64,000 nt of DNA from Aldehydirespirator sp965200005 (GCA_965200005.1 OZ241331.1:3038001-3102000); one strand, 5' to 3'. Positions 8,300 to 17,637 are shown, counted from the stretch's first letter. Notes: generated by a model from the sequence alone, not told the origin. A program made the numbers and translations.

Positions 8300-9019
8300 C
8301 TAACCCTCTTCAGCCTCCGTCTGGGGTCCGGTTGAGATCAGGTTGCCAGCAGATGCACCGAGGGCTAGCTGAAGGCGTTCCTCGGGTGGGGGTGGGATCG
8401 TGGCGTTGGCGGGCACCCGAGCGAACGTGAAGGCTTCGAGATCGCTGAGCAAGCGGATGTCACCGAAGTCGTCATCAAACTCTTCGGTGGGCACAAACAG
8501 TTCTTGCAACGTCTCGGCATCCGCCACTTGCTCAGCGCCTATTGCACCAAATCGCACTGCTCGGATCACGGTTGGCTCACCGTTGCAATCCGAACCGGCC
8601 TCAAGGACGCCAATACCGGGGCCGCTTATCTCGTCGTCGGTGACCCGGGCAAACATCGCTTCAAAGAAGATGTCCATGGTGGCATCTACACCAGCAGCGG
8701 AACTGTTCCAGGGGTGGATGTGAACGACACCATCAGAATGCGAGTGGATGCCATCAGGATCGTAGTCACCCTGGAAAGCGGGCAGGAAGCGATCGCAGTC
8801 GTAGATGCCGTAAGCGGAATGCCAGTGATCGTTTCCAACACGGGGAGCCGCGGCGGGCTCACGGGTTGAGCGGGAGAACAAGACCAGCGCGATCCCGAGC
8901 ACGACGACGATTACGAGCGCCGCTGGATATCCCAGCTCGCGTCGTTCTCGTGTGGAGCGTGAAGAAGCCGCGGCCCGAGCGGCACGCTGCACCTTCTTGG
9001 AAGAACTCGACCTCGCCAC
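8300..9019 (-). CDS. Membrane-anchored protein with a His-rich external domain, function unknown
   Basis: 239 residues from a GTG. The first 30 residues are strongly basic and polar (Ser/Arg/Lys). A single membrane helix follows at about 31-49 (ALVIVVVLGIALVLF), then an external domain. That domain holds the clusters NDHWHSAYGIYDCDRF and DGIHSHSDGVVHIHPW (six His in about 40 residues), two Cys (DCDRF and SDCNGE) and an acidic stretch EEFDDDFGD. The topology is type II, basic end inside. The His clusters suggest metal binding, as an inference. It sits 15 bases upstream of the nucleotidyltransferase gene in the same direction. Confidence 0.72.
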   Translation of the reverse strand: MARSSSSKKVQRAARAAASSRSTRERRELGYPAALVIVVVLGIALVLFSRSTREPAAAPRVGNDHWHSAYGIYDCDRFLPAFQGDYDPDGIHSHSDGVVHIHPWNSSAAGVDATMDIFFEAMFARVTDDEISGPGIGVLEAGSDCNGEPTVIRAVRFGAIGAEQVADAETLQELFVPTEEFDDDFGDIRLLSDLEAFTFARVPANATIPPPPEERLQLALGASAGNLISTGPQTEAEEG

Positions 9020-9089
9020 GGGCGGCCACGATATCGGCTAGTTGGGCCTTAGGGCTCGCCAATGGATGCGATGATCGTCACAAGACGCC

Positions 9090-10325
9090 TCAGCGACGTT
9101 GTGCGATGACCTCGCAGAGCAGGTCGTGGTATTGGGCGGCAACGTCTGCGGCTGTAGGGAGGCGCTCGGCAACACTCCGGGCTCGCTGACTCATCGCGGC
9201 TCTTGCTGGGACGTCATCTATGAGTGACTCGATCGCTTCGATGAAGGCGGTCGTGTCTTCAGCAGGCACCCACTTGCCGCAGCGTCCCTCTACGAGCACT
9301 CGGTACAACTCGGTGCCTCGATCTACCGACGCGACAACCGGACGTCCGGAGGCCAGGATCGTGTACAGCTTTGACGGCACGCTGGAGTGCGCCAACCCGC
9401 GGCGTAACAAGATCACATGAAGGTCTGCCGACGCGAGCACCTCAGCGAGCCGTTCCGGAGGTTGAAAGTCCACAAGCACCAGGTTGGGTAGCCCAGCCGC
9501 TTGCGCCTCAAGAGCCGGTCGGCCGCTGCCACCACCATTGATGACAAACACCACGTCGTCGCGGCTCTGTAGTGCTTGTGCAGCCGCCACCATCAATTCG
9601 AACGGCTGAGACAAGCCGACATTTCCGGCGTACATGACCACGGTGCGATCACCGAGATGGTGCTCAGCCCGGTAACGAGTGTTGCGTGACCGGGGACGCA
9701 CCTGCAGCGGATCGGCGAAGTTCGGTATCACCCGGATGCGGTTGTGATGCTCGGGGGACGTCTTGGCAGCGATGTTGGTGCGCATGTCTTCGGACAGCAC
9801 CGTGACCGCGTCGGAGTGCCGGTAGAGCCAGCGCTCCAGGCGGCGCGCCCCGTCAATGAGCCGCTGGTTGTGTACCGCACCGGTTTCGATGGCGGCATCT
9901 GGGAAGATGTCCTGGATATTCAAGACGAGCGGCACACGAAATCGTCGAGCCACAACGACGCCGGCAATCCCGAGTGTGATGGGTGGTGACATCACTAGAA
10001 CAGCTTCCGGTCGGGGCGTGACCAACCCAACCGCGCTAGCGAGGGTGGTGAAGCCGGCGAACCCCGCCAGACGGGCCGCGATGTGAGTCTTGGAGGTGGC
10101 AAACGGGTTGACACGGGTGACGCTGATCCCGCCACGCAGCCGGTCAACACGAACCGGTCTTTTACGCCACGCGTCTTCTACACGATGCTCCCGGTACCAC
10201 GGCAATGACGTGACCACGGAGATCTCGTGCCCTAGGGAAGCGAGTTCCTCTGCGATCGCGGTCATGACGACGCCCGTCGGTGCCACATCCGGCTCAAAGT
10301 GGGGGCACAACACTGCCAGTCGCAT
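9090..10325 (-). CDS. Family 4 glycosyltransferase (WcaI-like)
   Basis: 411 residues, GT-B fold. The N-terminal LCPHFEPDVAPTGVVM and NIQDIFPDAAIETG resemble the colanic-acid WcaI group. In the C-terminal half, VVMYAGNVGLSQPFELM opens the nucleotide-sugar domain, and the diphosphate loop (HSSVPSKLYTILASGRPVVAS) replaces the more common E-x7-E block. A retaining cytoplasmic transferase building a lipid-linked oligosaccharide is the expected role; donor and acceptor are unknown. A three-codon micro-ORF bridges it to the upstream glycosyltransferase. Confidence 0.88.
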   Translation of the reverse strand: MRLAVLCPHFEPDVAPTGVVMTAIAEELASLGHEISVVTSLPWYREHRVEDAWRKRPVRVDRLRGGISVTRVNPFATSKTHIAARLAGFAGFTTLASAVGLVTPRPEAVLVMSPPITLGIAGVVVARRFRVPLVLNIQDIFPDAAIETGAVHNQRLIDGARRLERWLYRHSDAVTVLSEDMRTNIAAKTSPEHHNRIRVIPNFADPLQVRPRSRNTRYRAEHHLGDRTVVMYAGNVGLSQPFELMVAAAQALQSRDDVVFVINGGGSGRPALEAQAAGLPNLVLVDFQPPERLAEVLASADLHVILLRRGLAHSSVPSKLYTILASGRPVVASVDRGTELYRVLVEGRCGKWVPAEDTTAFIEAIESLIDDVPARAAMSQRARSVAERLPTAADVAAQYHDLLCEVIAQRR

Positions 10326-10336
10326 CAGCCGTCCAC
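10325..10336 (-). other. Three-codon bridging micro-ORF between two glycosyltransferase genes
   Basis: On the minus strand the upstream gene's TAG (10338-10336) shares its G with a GTG. That GTG opens GTG-GAC-GGC-TGA, and the TGA shares its A with the ATG of the next gene at 10325. The overlaps are TAGTG and TGATG. This is too short to be a product; if meaningful it is a relay for coupled translation. Confidence 0.25.
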
Positions 10337-11484
10337 TAGTCGCTCAACGTCAGGGCCTGCTGCCAGGCACTCGTCAACTTGCTGGCCGCGTTAGCGGTTG
10401 AGAAGATCTCAGCCCGAGCCAGTCCTCGGGCCACCGCAGCCTCGATCCGAGGCGAGCCGTCACGCACCTCAGAGAGAGCATCGATCCAGCCACCAAGGTC
10501 GTCGGGATCGACCAGCGTCCCCCCATCGCCAAGCACCTCAGGGATAGCGGTTGCCGATGACGCGACAACGGGGGTGGCCGCTGACATCGCTTCAAGCACC
10601 GGCAAGCCAAACCCTTCATAGCGCGAGGGAAACGCAACTGCGGCAGCGTTAGCAACCAGCGAGGCTCGCAACTCTTCGCTTACCCAACCCAGATGTGTAG
10701 CGCCGGGTGTCGCAGCGACCCCTTGCATCACCTCGGCATGGGCGCGGCCCTGCTCACCTATCAGTACCAGCAGTGGCTCGCGCCATCGCTCCCAAACGGC
10801 GGCGTGTGCAGCCAGCAGGGTTTCGTGATTCTTGTGGGGGTAGGTGGCTGCGGGATACAAGACGAAAGGCAGATCCTGAAGCTCCGGCGGCAGCGCCGAC
10901 CGAGGCTCTGCAACATCAGGCTTGTCAGTGGTGCTCGATGCGGTGGAATGGACCACACAGATCCGCTCTGGGGGCATCTCGAAGCGCTCAGCCACCCGCG
11001 CTGCCACCCATTGCGACGGGACAGTTACCAGCCGGGAACGGCGCACACTGCGAGGCAAGGCTCGCGCCAGATAGGCACGCTTGAGTCTTGAGAAGTTGCC
11101 TGGGAGTTCCAGCGACTGGATGTCATGGATGGTCAGCACGGCCGGCGCACCCAGACGTGCAGGTAAGCGCCCCCCGAAGTGGTGAACGAGATCGAACGCT
11201 CGCGAGAGCCTGGTCAACCAGCTCGACTCCATCGCAACCCGAACAGCCCGGCTACCTGCAGCAACCGGTGCTTCGTGCCATCTCAAATGCGCTAGCTCAT
11301 CGTGCGCGCCACGGGTTCCGCGCATCGCAGCAGCCTCAACCTGAGGAGTTGCCACACTGGTGGAGCGTTGCGGGTGGGTGGCTGCTGAGAGCAACCGGGT
11401 TGCATAGTGCTCACTACCGCCGACGCGACCTGGCACGATCGAACACAGATTGGCTAGAACACGAGGCTCCGACGTGTCGCTCAC
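10336..11484 (-). CDS. Family 4 glycosyltransferase
   Basis: 382 residues, GT-B fold. N-terminal GRVGGSEHYATRLL is the acceptor-side glycine loop; LTIHDIQSLELPGNFS and TVPSQWVAARVAERF are typical of GT4 mannosyl- and rhamnosyltransferases. The C-terminal domain shows VLYPAATYPHKNHETLL and FPSRYEGFGLPVLEAMSAATPVV with the E-x7-E retaining motif. Its GTG overlaps the stop of the upstream transferase by four bases (GTGA), so these two are a coupled pair and probably act in consecutive steps. Confidence 0.9.
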   Translation of the reverse strand: MSDTSEPRVLANLCSIVPGRVGGSEHYATRLLSAATHPQRSTSVATPQVEAAAMRGTRGAHDELAHLRWHEAPVAAGSRAVRVAMESSWLTRLSRAFDLVHHFGGRLPARLGAPAVLTIHDIQSLELPGNFSRLKRAYLARALPRSVRRSRLVTVPSQWVAARVAERFEMPPERICVVHSTASSTTDKPDVAEPRSALPPELQDLPFVLYPAATYPHKNHETLLAAHAAVWERWREPLLVLIGEQGRAHAEVMQGVAATPGATHLGWVSEELRASLVANAAAVAFPSRYEGFGLPVLEAMSAATPVVASSATAIPEVLGDGGTLVDPDDLGGWIDALSEVRDGSPRIEAAVARGLARAEIFSTANAASKLTSAWQQALTLSD

Positions 11485-12608
11485 GTGGCTGCGTCTCGGT
11501 AAGCAGCGACTACCCCACGAGCCGTGTTGCTCCAGGTGAGTTGGTTGGCACGCAGTTGCGCGGCACGCGACCGCCGCCGGTGCTCGTGGTTGTCGAGCAC
11601 CACAGCATCAATCGCATTTGCAAGAGCGTCAGAGTCTGTGGGATCAACTAGAGACCGCTCATCTGCACACACTTCAGCAGTTGCTGTGCCCGCTGAAGTT
11701 ACGACAGGAGTTCCCTGTGCCATCGCTTCAAGTACCGGTAACCCGAACCCTTCCATCAAGCTCGGAAACACAAACACATGAGCTGCGGCGTACAGCGCCG
11801 GCAGGTCACGGTCCTGGACAAACCCGAGCCACATCACCTCCGAAGTCGTCTCCGCACGTAACTCATTGAGATCTAGTCCCCACCCGGAGGGCCCAGCAAG
11901 CACCAGCGGAATCCGGCTCGTTGTGCGACCGGCTGCTCTTAGCAGGCACTCCAAATTCTTGCGTGGCTCCGCGGTGCCGACCCATAGGGCAAACGTCTCC
12001 GGCAATCCGAAGCGCTGCCGGACTCTTGCTTCGTCTTCGCTTGTGACCTTGTGTGGGTGAACTCCAAGCATTGCCACTCGCACACGTGATGACTCGACAC
12101 CATGATCTACCAGATCATTTGCTGTCGCTTGCGATGGTGTGAGCATCACGGCAGCGTGTGAGCGTGCCAACTCGAGTGCTCGTATAGCGAAGCGCACTCC
12201 TCGGGGAGTGAACCATTCGGGGTGATGCAGGAAAGCCAAATCGTTGATGGTCACGACCAGTGCGGAGCTGCCCACTGGAGGCACCACTCCCCCGGTCGCA
12301 TGGACAACGTCGACTCCACCACCAACTCCGGATATCCGTGGCATCCGCAAGTAGTGCCAGGAGTCATACAACACGCGTCTCGGTAGCCGCAGATGGTGAA
12401 TGTCCAGACCCGCTGGTGGAGCCAGCGACGGTGCTCCACGATGCGCCGCAGCAACCCCGACCAACTCCACATCACCGCGAGCCGCAATGGCCTCGAGGGT
12501 GCAAACTGCGGCAACGGCTGTTCCGCCCGGCACCCGATGCCAGCATTGCTCGACCACAGCGGCTACTCGCAGCACCCCCGAAGTGTCGCACCGATCGGGC
12601 GGCAACAT
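11481..12608 (-). CDS. Family 4 glycosyltransferase
   Basis: 375 residues. The donor domain has ALWVGTAEPRKNLECLLRA, LVLAGPSGWG, MWLGFVQDRDLPALYAAA and FPSLMEGFGLPVLEAMAQGTPVV, a strong GT4 signature with both Glu of E-x7-E. The acceptor domain has HATGGVVPPVGSSALVVTINDLAFLHHPEWF. The homologous region begins at about residue 12, so an internal GTG at 12575 is a possible start. First gene of a minus-strand run of glycosyltransferase and sugar-nucleotide genes down to galE; divergent from the GDP-fucose synthase gene with 42 bases between them. Confidence 0.9.
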   Translation of the reverse strand: MLPPDRCDTSGVLRVAAVVEQCWHRVPGGTAVAAVCTLEAIAARGDVELVGVAAAHRGAPSLAPPAGLDIHHLRLPRRVLYDSWHYLRMPRISGVGGGVDVVHATGGVVPPVGSSALVVTINDLAFLHHPEWFTPRGVRFAIRALELARSHAAVMLTPSQATANDLVDHGVESSRVRVAMLGVHPHKVTSEDEARVRQRFGLPETFALWVGTAEPRKNLECLLRAAGRTTSRIPLVLAGPSGWGLDLNELRAETTSEVMWLGFVQDRDLPALYAAAHVFVFPSLMEGFGLPVLEAMAQGTPVVTSAGTATAEVCADERSLVDPTDSDALANAIDAVVLDNHEHRRRSRAAQLRANQLTWSNTARGVVAAYRDAAT

Positions 12609-12650
12609 GGTGCGGCACCCGGCAGTGCTAACTTGCGCGGCTAACTCGAG

Positions 12651-13616
12651 ATGACATCTGAGGGTTTCGCCAAGAGTCGAGTCTTTGTGACCGGCGGCAC
12701 GGGCTTCTTGGGGCGCGCCGTCATGGCCGCGCTACGTCGCCGTGGTGTGAGCACACTTTGGGCTCCATCAAGCACCGATGTCGACCTGCTTGATAGTCGA
12801 GCGGCACACAGGGCGATCCGTGACACCGCTGCCGATGTAGTGATCCATCTGGCAGCCAGGGTTGGTGGTATCGGAGCGAACATGAAGCGTCCCGCCGATC
12901 TGTACCTGCAGAACCTGATGCTCGGCACGAATGTCATCGAAGCGGCTCGCCAGGTGGGTGTGTCGAAGACGGTTGTGGTTGGCACGATCTGCTCGTACCC
13001 GAAGCACACACCTGTGCCCTTCCGGGAGCAGTCCTTGTGGCAGGGTTATCCCGAAGAAACGAACGCTCCATACGGTGTCGCCAAGCTCGCGCAGCTTGTT
13101 CATCTGCAAGCCAATCGAGCCCAGTACGGGCAGCGCAGCGCCTATCTGATGCCCACCAACCTCTATGGGCCCGGCGACAAGTTTCACCCCGACGTGAGCC
13201 ACGTAATCCCTGCGCTCATCCGCAAGTGCGTCATCGCGGCCGACACCGGTGCCCGTCACATCAATGTTTGGGGCACGGGCTCGGCGACCCGAGAATTCCT
13301 ATATGTCGATGATGCCGCTGAAGGCATCGTCGACGCAGCCGAGCATTATGACGGGGCTGAGCCTGTCAACCTGGGTTCCCAGCGTGAGATCTCGATTGCC
13401 GATCTAGCGCAGTTGATCGCCGAGTTGTGTGACTTTAATGGCGAGATCCGCTGGGATTCGACACGCCCCGATGGCCAGCCACGGCGCGCTGTCGATGCCA
13501 GCCGGGCACGGCGTCTGTTCGGGTTTGAGGCGCGGACGGACTTCTATGAAGGCCTAAGCCGCACGATCTCCTGGTACCGGGCCAACCGCCAAGAAGCCGA
13601 GGCGAGACGCCAGTAA
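12651..13616 (+). CDS. fcl: GDP-L-fucose synthase
   Basis: 321 residues, the size of WcaG/GER enzymes. Signatures are VFVTGGTGFLGRAV, HLAARVGGIGANMKRPADLY, VVGTICSYPKHTPVPFRE (Ser/Cys region), APYGVAKLAQLVHL (Tyr and Lys), MPTNLYGPGDKFHPDVSHVIPAL split here at NLYGPGD and SHVIPALI, and GTGSATREFLYVDDAA. It epimerises and reduces the Gmd product to GDP-L-fucose. Gmd is about 9 kb away, so one intermediate appears to feed both D-rhamnose-type and L-fucose branches. Its upstream space of 42 bases is shared with the divergent glycosyltransferase. Confidence 0.94.
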   Translation: MTSEGFAKSRVFVTGGTGFLGRAVMAALRRRGVSTLWAPSSTDVDLLDSRAAHRAIRDTAADVVIHLAARVGGIGANMKRPADLYLQNLMLGTNVIEAARQVGVSKTVVVGTICSYPKHTPVPFREQSLWQGYPEETNAPYGVAKLAQLVHLQANRAQYGQRSAYLMPTNLYGPGDKFHPDVSHVIPALIRKCVIAADTGARHINVWGTGSATREFLYVDDAAEGIVDAAEHYDGAEPVNLGSQREISIADLAQLIAELCDFNGEIRWDSTRPDGQPRRAVDASRARRLFGFEARTDFYEGLSRTISWYRANRQEAEARRQ

Positions 13617-13654
13617 CCACCCGAGACACCCGAGATAACTGCGATCAGCCAGGG

Positions 13655-14599
13655 TCAAGCGCCCAGGCCGAGCGTCCGGGTAAACCATTCGGCGGTTCGA
13701 GACAATCCCTGATCGAGCGCGACACGCGGTGACCAGCCAAGTAGTTGCTTGGCTCGAGAGATGTCTGGACAGCGACGAGCCGGGTCGCCAACCGGCAACT
13801 CACCGTAAGTGACCTCTGACTGAGATCCAGTAACGGCCTTGACGATGTCGGTGAGATCCAGCACAGAGATCTCCGCAGGGTTGCCGATGTTTACGGGATC
13901 ATGGACGCCGCTGTCAAGCAATGCGAGCAGACCAGCCACGGTGTCGTCCACGTAACAGAAGCTGCGGGTCTGGTGGCCGTGTCCGAAGACCTGCATCGGT
14001 TCGCCGGAAAGCGCAGCCACCAGGAAGTTCGAGACCACACGTCCGTCATCAGGACGCATACGTGGCCCGTAAGTGTTGAAGATCCGTGCAATTGCCGTGT
14101 CGACGCCGTGGTAACGATGATACGCCATCGTTAACGCTTCAGCGAACCGCTTGGCCTCGTCATACACGCCACGGGGGCTAACCGGATCGACATTGCCGCG
14201 ATAGTGCTCAGGCTGCGGATGCAACAGCGGATCGCCATACACCTCGCTGGTCGATGCCAGCAAAAAGCGGGAGTTCTTGCTGAGGGCAAGACCCAGGGCG
14301 TTGTGGGTTCCCAGGCTGCCAACCTTGAGCGTCTGGATCGGCATACGCAGGTAATCACCTGGCGATGCAGGGCTAGCAAAGTGCAACACGGCATCAACCG
14401 GGCCGTCAATATCAACAAAGCCCGACACATCGTGGTGCTGGAACGTGAAGCCTGGCTCATCTGAGAGTTCGTTCAGGTTGGATTGGGCTCCCGTGGAGAG
14501 GTTGTCCACGCACACAACCTCGTCGCCACGCGCTAACAGGCTGTGACACAGATGCGAACCCAGCAGCCCGGCACCACCGGTGACAACGGCTCTAGCCAT
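13655..14599 (-). CDS. uxs: UDP-glucuronate decarboxylase (UDP-xylose synthase)
   Basis: 314 residues from the ATG at 14599 (a TTG at 14602 directly precedes it). Signatures are VTGGAGLLGSHLCHSLL, VDNLSTGAQSNL, the UXS block HFASPASPGDYLRMPIQTL followed by KVGSLGTHNALGLA, LASTSEVYGDPLLHPQ, GVYDEAKRFAE (Tyr and Lys) and RIFNTYGPRMRPDDGRVVS. It converts UDP-glucuronate to UDP-xylose. Its substrate is made by Ugd, encoded immediately upstream on the same strand, so the pair forms a UDP-xylose module. Related dTDP-glucose dehydratases lack the ASPASP-x-x-Y block. Confidence 0.92.
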   Translation of the reverse strand: MARAVVTGGAGLLGSHLCHSLLARGDEVVCVDNLSTGAQSNLNELSDEPGFTFQHHDVSGFVDIDGPVDAVLHFASPASPGDYLRMPIQTLKVGSLGTHNALGLALSKNSRFLLASTSEVYGDPLLHPQPEHYRGNVDPVSPRGVYDEAKRFAEALTMAYHRYHGVDTAIARIFNTYGPRMRPDDGRVVSNFLVAALSGEPMQVFGHGHQTRSFCYVDDTVAGLLALLDSGVHDPVNIGNPAEISVLDLTDIVKAVTGSQSEVTYGELPVGDPARRCPDISRAKQLLGWSPRVALDQGLSRTAEWFTRTLGLGA

Positions 14600-14634
14600 C
14601 AATCAAACCGGTGCCGCGACCCGGATCGGGCGCC

Positions 14635-14662
14635 GACATCTGTGTGACGACATCTGTGTGAC
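14635..14662. repeat. 14-bp perfect tandem repeat between ugd and uxs
   Basis: GACATCTGTGTGAC occurs twice head to tail (14635-14648 and 14649-14662), followed by a decayed third start, GACATTCGACATC. It lies in the 75-base gap between ugd and uxs. A replication-slippage origin is likely; an operator role is only a possibility. Confidence 0.8.
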
Positions 14663-14674
14663 GACATTCGACAT

Positions 14675-15973
14675 CTAGGACACGCCGACGCCGCTGAAGG
14701 TGAACCCGAGCCGCTCAACGCTGTGACGCTTGATGATTCCTCGCGCGTCGATCACATGGTGCTGCCGCATCAACCCCGCCACCCTTTCGAAGTCAAGTTC
14801 AGCAAACTCGCCCCACTCGGTGACCACCAGCAATGCATCTGCCGCTTCACACGCCACGTACGGGTCGGCAACTACTTCGAAACCTGCACCAAGACCATCT
14901 GCTGCTGCTCCGGAGACCGAGTCAACTGCAGGGTCAAAGGCATTCACCAAAGCGCCCTGCTTCACTAGGCGGCGGGCAATCTCCAAGGCTGGTGAGGAGC
15001 GGACATCGTCGGTACCGGCCTTGAAGGCGATCCCCAGCATGGCAACTCGTGCTCCGGGCAGCAATGTCCGCTGGGCAACCTTGTCGACGATTCGCCCGAA
15101 CTGCTCGTCGTTGACAGCGAGCACACCCCGCAGCAGCGAGAAGTCATAGCCAGCGGCGTCGGCAGCGGAGATGAGCGCACTGGTGTCTTTGGGCAGACAC
15201 GAGCCACCCCATCCGGGGCCAGGCTTCATGAAGGCGCTGCCGATCCTGGTGTCATAGCCAATCCCGGTGAGCACATCTGAGATGTCAGCCCCTACCGCCT
15301 CACACACCGCGGCGATGGCGTTCGTGAAGGACAGCTTTGTTGCCAGGAAGGCGTTAGCTGCGTACTTGATTGTCTCTGCCGATGTGGGATCTGTGATCAA
15401 CACCGGAGCATCGATGCCCTCGTACAGCAGCGCCACTCGCTGCGACACGGCCGGATCATCTGAGCCGATGACTATGCGATCGGGAGCGAAAAAGTCGTTG
15501 ATGGCCGATCCTTCACGCAAAAACTCTGGGTTTGAGGCCACTCCAACGTCGCTGCGACCCACGATCTGAGCCACGAACCCGGCGCTGCCCGTCGGCACCG
15601 TTGACTTGTTAACCACGATGGCGCCGGGCCTTAGAGAAGGGCCCACTTCCTGGGCCGCCGCCTCCACGTAACGCAGATCAGCGGACCCGTCGGCGCCTTG
15701 AGGTGTAGGGACGCACAGGTACACGAAGTCGGCTCGAGACGCTGCCTCGGCCGATCCAACCTCGAAGCTCAGCCTTTCGGAGTCAAGGCCGTCGCGCACC
15801 AGAGAGCCAAGCCGAGGCTCATGAATGGGCATGATGCCCTGACCCAATATGGCCACCTTGTCGGCATCAATATCAGTGCAGGTCACGCGATGTCCAAGGT
15901 GAGCGAAACAGGCTGCAGCCGTGAGCCCCACGTATCCGGCCCCAACCACCACCACCCTGAAGGGCTGCTTCAT
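14675..15973 (-). CDS. ugd: UDP-glucose 6-dehydrogenase
   Basis: 432 residues from the ATG at 15973. That ATG overlaps the stop of the upstream LCP gene as ATGA, which decides the start over a TTG six bases earlier. Motifs are VVVVGAGYVGLTAAACFA (NAD-binding), MPIHEPRL, TVPTGSAG, SNPEFLREGSAINDFF, the catalytic-cysteine block GPGWGGSCLPKDT, and GIAFKAGTDDVRSSPA in the C-terminal UDP-binding domain. It oxidises UDP-glucose to UDP-glucuronate in two NAD-dependent steps and feeds the adjacent UDP-xylose synthase, and possibly uronic-acid-containing polymers. Confidence 0.96.
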   Translation of the reverse strand: MKQPFRVVVVGAGYVGLTAAACFAHLGHRVTCTDIDADKVAILGQGIMPIHEPRLGSLVRDGLDSERLSFEVGSAEAASRADFVYLCVPTPQGADGSADLRYVEAAAQEVGPSLRPGAIVVNKSTVPTGSAGFVAQIVGRSDVGVASNPEFLREGSAINDFFAPDRIVIGSDDPAVSQRVALLYEGIDAPVLITDPTSAETIKYAANAFLATKLSFTNAIAAVCEAVGADISDVLTGIGYDTRIGSAFMKPGPGWGGSCLPKDTSALISAADAAGYDFSLLRGVLAVNDEQFGRIVDKVAQRTLLPGARVAMLGIAFKAGTDDVRSSPALEIARRLVKQGALVNAFDPAVDSVSGAAADGLGAGFEVVADPYVACEAADALLVVTEWGEFAELDFERVAGLMRQHHVIDARGIIKRHSVERLGFTFSGVGVS

Positions 15974-17637
15974 CCGCAAGTCTCCCCTTCGGGTGGTCTC
16001 CCGGCGATGACTACCTGTTCTTCTTCGGCATCGGCGTTTCCCTGGACGTTGGTGGAAGCGGACGCACCGCTCGAGCCGCCACCTGCAACTGCAGACCCCG
16101 ACTCAGCGCTGTTACTGCCGGTCGTGCCGTTGTCGAGGCCGGTCACTCCCGGAAGTCCAGCGAGGTCGCCACTCGGCGGAGTCGCTGGCGGTGCGCCGCG
16201 CGCAGCAACTGCTACCTCAACATCGGCGAGTGGCTGCTGTAACAGGAAGTTGACCGCCCAGTAATCCTCGCCTAGCGCTACGACAACCCCGTCAAGGCCC
16301 GACACCTCCGCCACATAGGGAACAGGGTCGAGGTAGCGAGCCACGGTCATCGCAGCGTTGCGTTGATCTGGGCCATGCAACACAACAGTCTCAGCCAGCG
16401 GCGTCGCCGGGCTCGTCGCTACAACATCGAATCCCTCGCTGGACAGCAAAGTTGAAGCGTCAACCCGGTCGGCTTCATCGGCACCGATCACGCTAAGCGA
16501 CACCCCGGATGGCCTGACCGAATCGGCCACACCTCGGAACACATCCAGCACACCCAAGTTGGAGTCTCGGTAGGCCGCCTCACCTTGATACGTGCCGTCG
16601 GGCCACCACAACGTGTAAACGTTGAGCCGATGCCTTTGCAGGTTGTCGGGGTTGAAATCGGCAAATGTCTGACCTATCTCGATCAGCTCTGCGGGCGTGA
16701 GATCCTGATCGAGCGTCAGGCTGGCGGCGCCTGCCTCAACAAGGTTGACCATGGTTGAGAGGTTGCGAGCACCGCGATCGATAGCCCGATCGAGAGCCAG
16801 CACCAGGAAGTCTTGCTGGCGTTCGATGCGTGCAAAGTCATCACCACCGGTGATTTGCCACTGGTTGTCGATCAACTCGGTGTAGCGGCGGCTGCGCACA
16901 TACTGCAGCGAGCGCTCCCCATCGAGAACGTGACACCCTGAGGTTGGAACGTGGAGACCCGAAGCAGGGTCACGTGCCGGGTTGTTGAACCACACCGGCA
17001 CCCCTCCGAGGGTGTCAACCACCTCACGGAAGCCAGCGAGATCTAGTTGAATGTAATGGTTGATCTCCACGTCAAACATCTCGGTAACGGTGGCGACAAG
17101 TAGCTCGGGGCCACCGATATAGAGCGCCGAAGTGATGCGGTTGTCCTGTGCTCCAGGGATCTCAGCCCAGAGATCACGTGGTATCGACAGCACCCAGGCC
17201 GACCCGGACACGGGATCAAGACGCAACAACATGATGGCGTCGGCGAGGGCACGACCTGTCGGGTCAATGACCCTGTTGTTGAGGACTGCGTCGCCCTCTT
17301 CGATGCCAAGAGCGCTGTCGGTGCCCACCAGTAGGAAGTTGACCGGCTCGCCAGGCGGAGTCTCGGTTCGTAGCAGTTGTCGGCCGTACTGGCCGCTGTC
17401 AACAATGCGCACCCGGTTGACTTCCTGAAAGACCTCCTCCACGTAGCGCACGGTGCTCGCCGAGAGGACTGCCGCAACGATGACCGCAATCGTGGCAAGC
17501 ACCACCAGGCGCTGCGGCCAGGTGCGACGCAACAACACCTCGCCGCGGTCGGTCACGGCCCGCAAGCGTACAGTTGCTGCCCACTCGCCCCCGTAGAGCC
17601 GGCGTTGCCGCAAACACTCGGCCGGGAGGTGGCTCAT
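15970..17637 (-). CDS. LytR-CpsA-Psr (LCP) family cell-wall glycopolymer ligase
   Basis: 555 residues. There is a basic cytoplasmic start, a membrane helix at about 45-62 (VVLATIAVIVAAVLSAS), then the LCP domain at about 95-300: NFLLVGTDS, ADAIMLLRLDP, VLSIPRDLWAEIPG, FREVVDTLGGVPVWFNNPARD and RSLQYVRSRRY, with conserved Arg and Asp residues that bind polyprenyl pyrophosphate. Residues about 385-480 resemble a LytR_C domain, and the tail is low-complexity Gly/Ser/Ala/Thr. LCP enzymes move lipid-linked glycopolymers onto peptidoglycan, fitting the surrounding glycan genes. Its start forms TAATG; its stop overlaps ugd. Confidence 0.92.
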   Translation of the reverse strand: MSHLPAECLRQRRLYGGEWAATVRLRAVTDRGEVLLRRTWPQRLVVLATIAVIVAAVLSASTVRYVEEVFQEVNRVRIVDSGQYGRQLLRTETPPGEPVNFLLVGTDSALGIEEGDAVLNNRVIDPTGRALADAIMLLRLDPVSGSAWVLSIPRDLWAEIPGAQDNRITSALYIGGPELLVATVTEMFDVEINHYIQLDLAGFREVVDTLGGVPVWFNNPARDPASGLHVPTSGCHVLDGERSLQYVRSRRYTELIDNQWQITGGDDFARIERQQDFLVLALDRAIDRGARNLSTMVNLVEAGAASLTLDQDLTPAELIEIGQTFADFNPDNLQRHRLNVYTLWWPDGTYQGEAAYRDSNLGVLDVFRGVADSVRPSGVSLSVIGADEADRVDASTLLSSEGFDVVATSPATPLAETVVLHGPDQRNAAMTVARYLDPVPYVAEVSGLDGVVVALGEDYWAVNFLLQQPLADVEVAVAARGAPPATPPSGDLAGLPGVTGLDNGTTGSNSAESGSAVAGGGSSGASASTNVQGNADAEEEQVVIAGRPPEGETCG

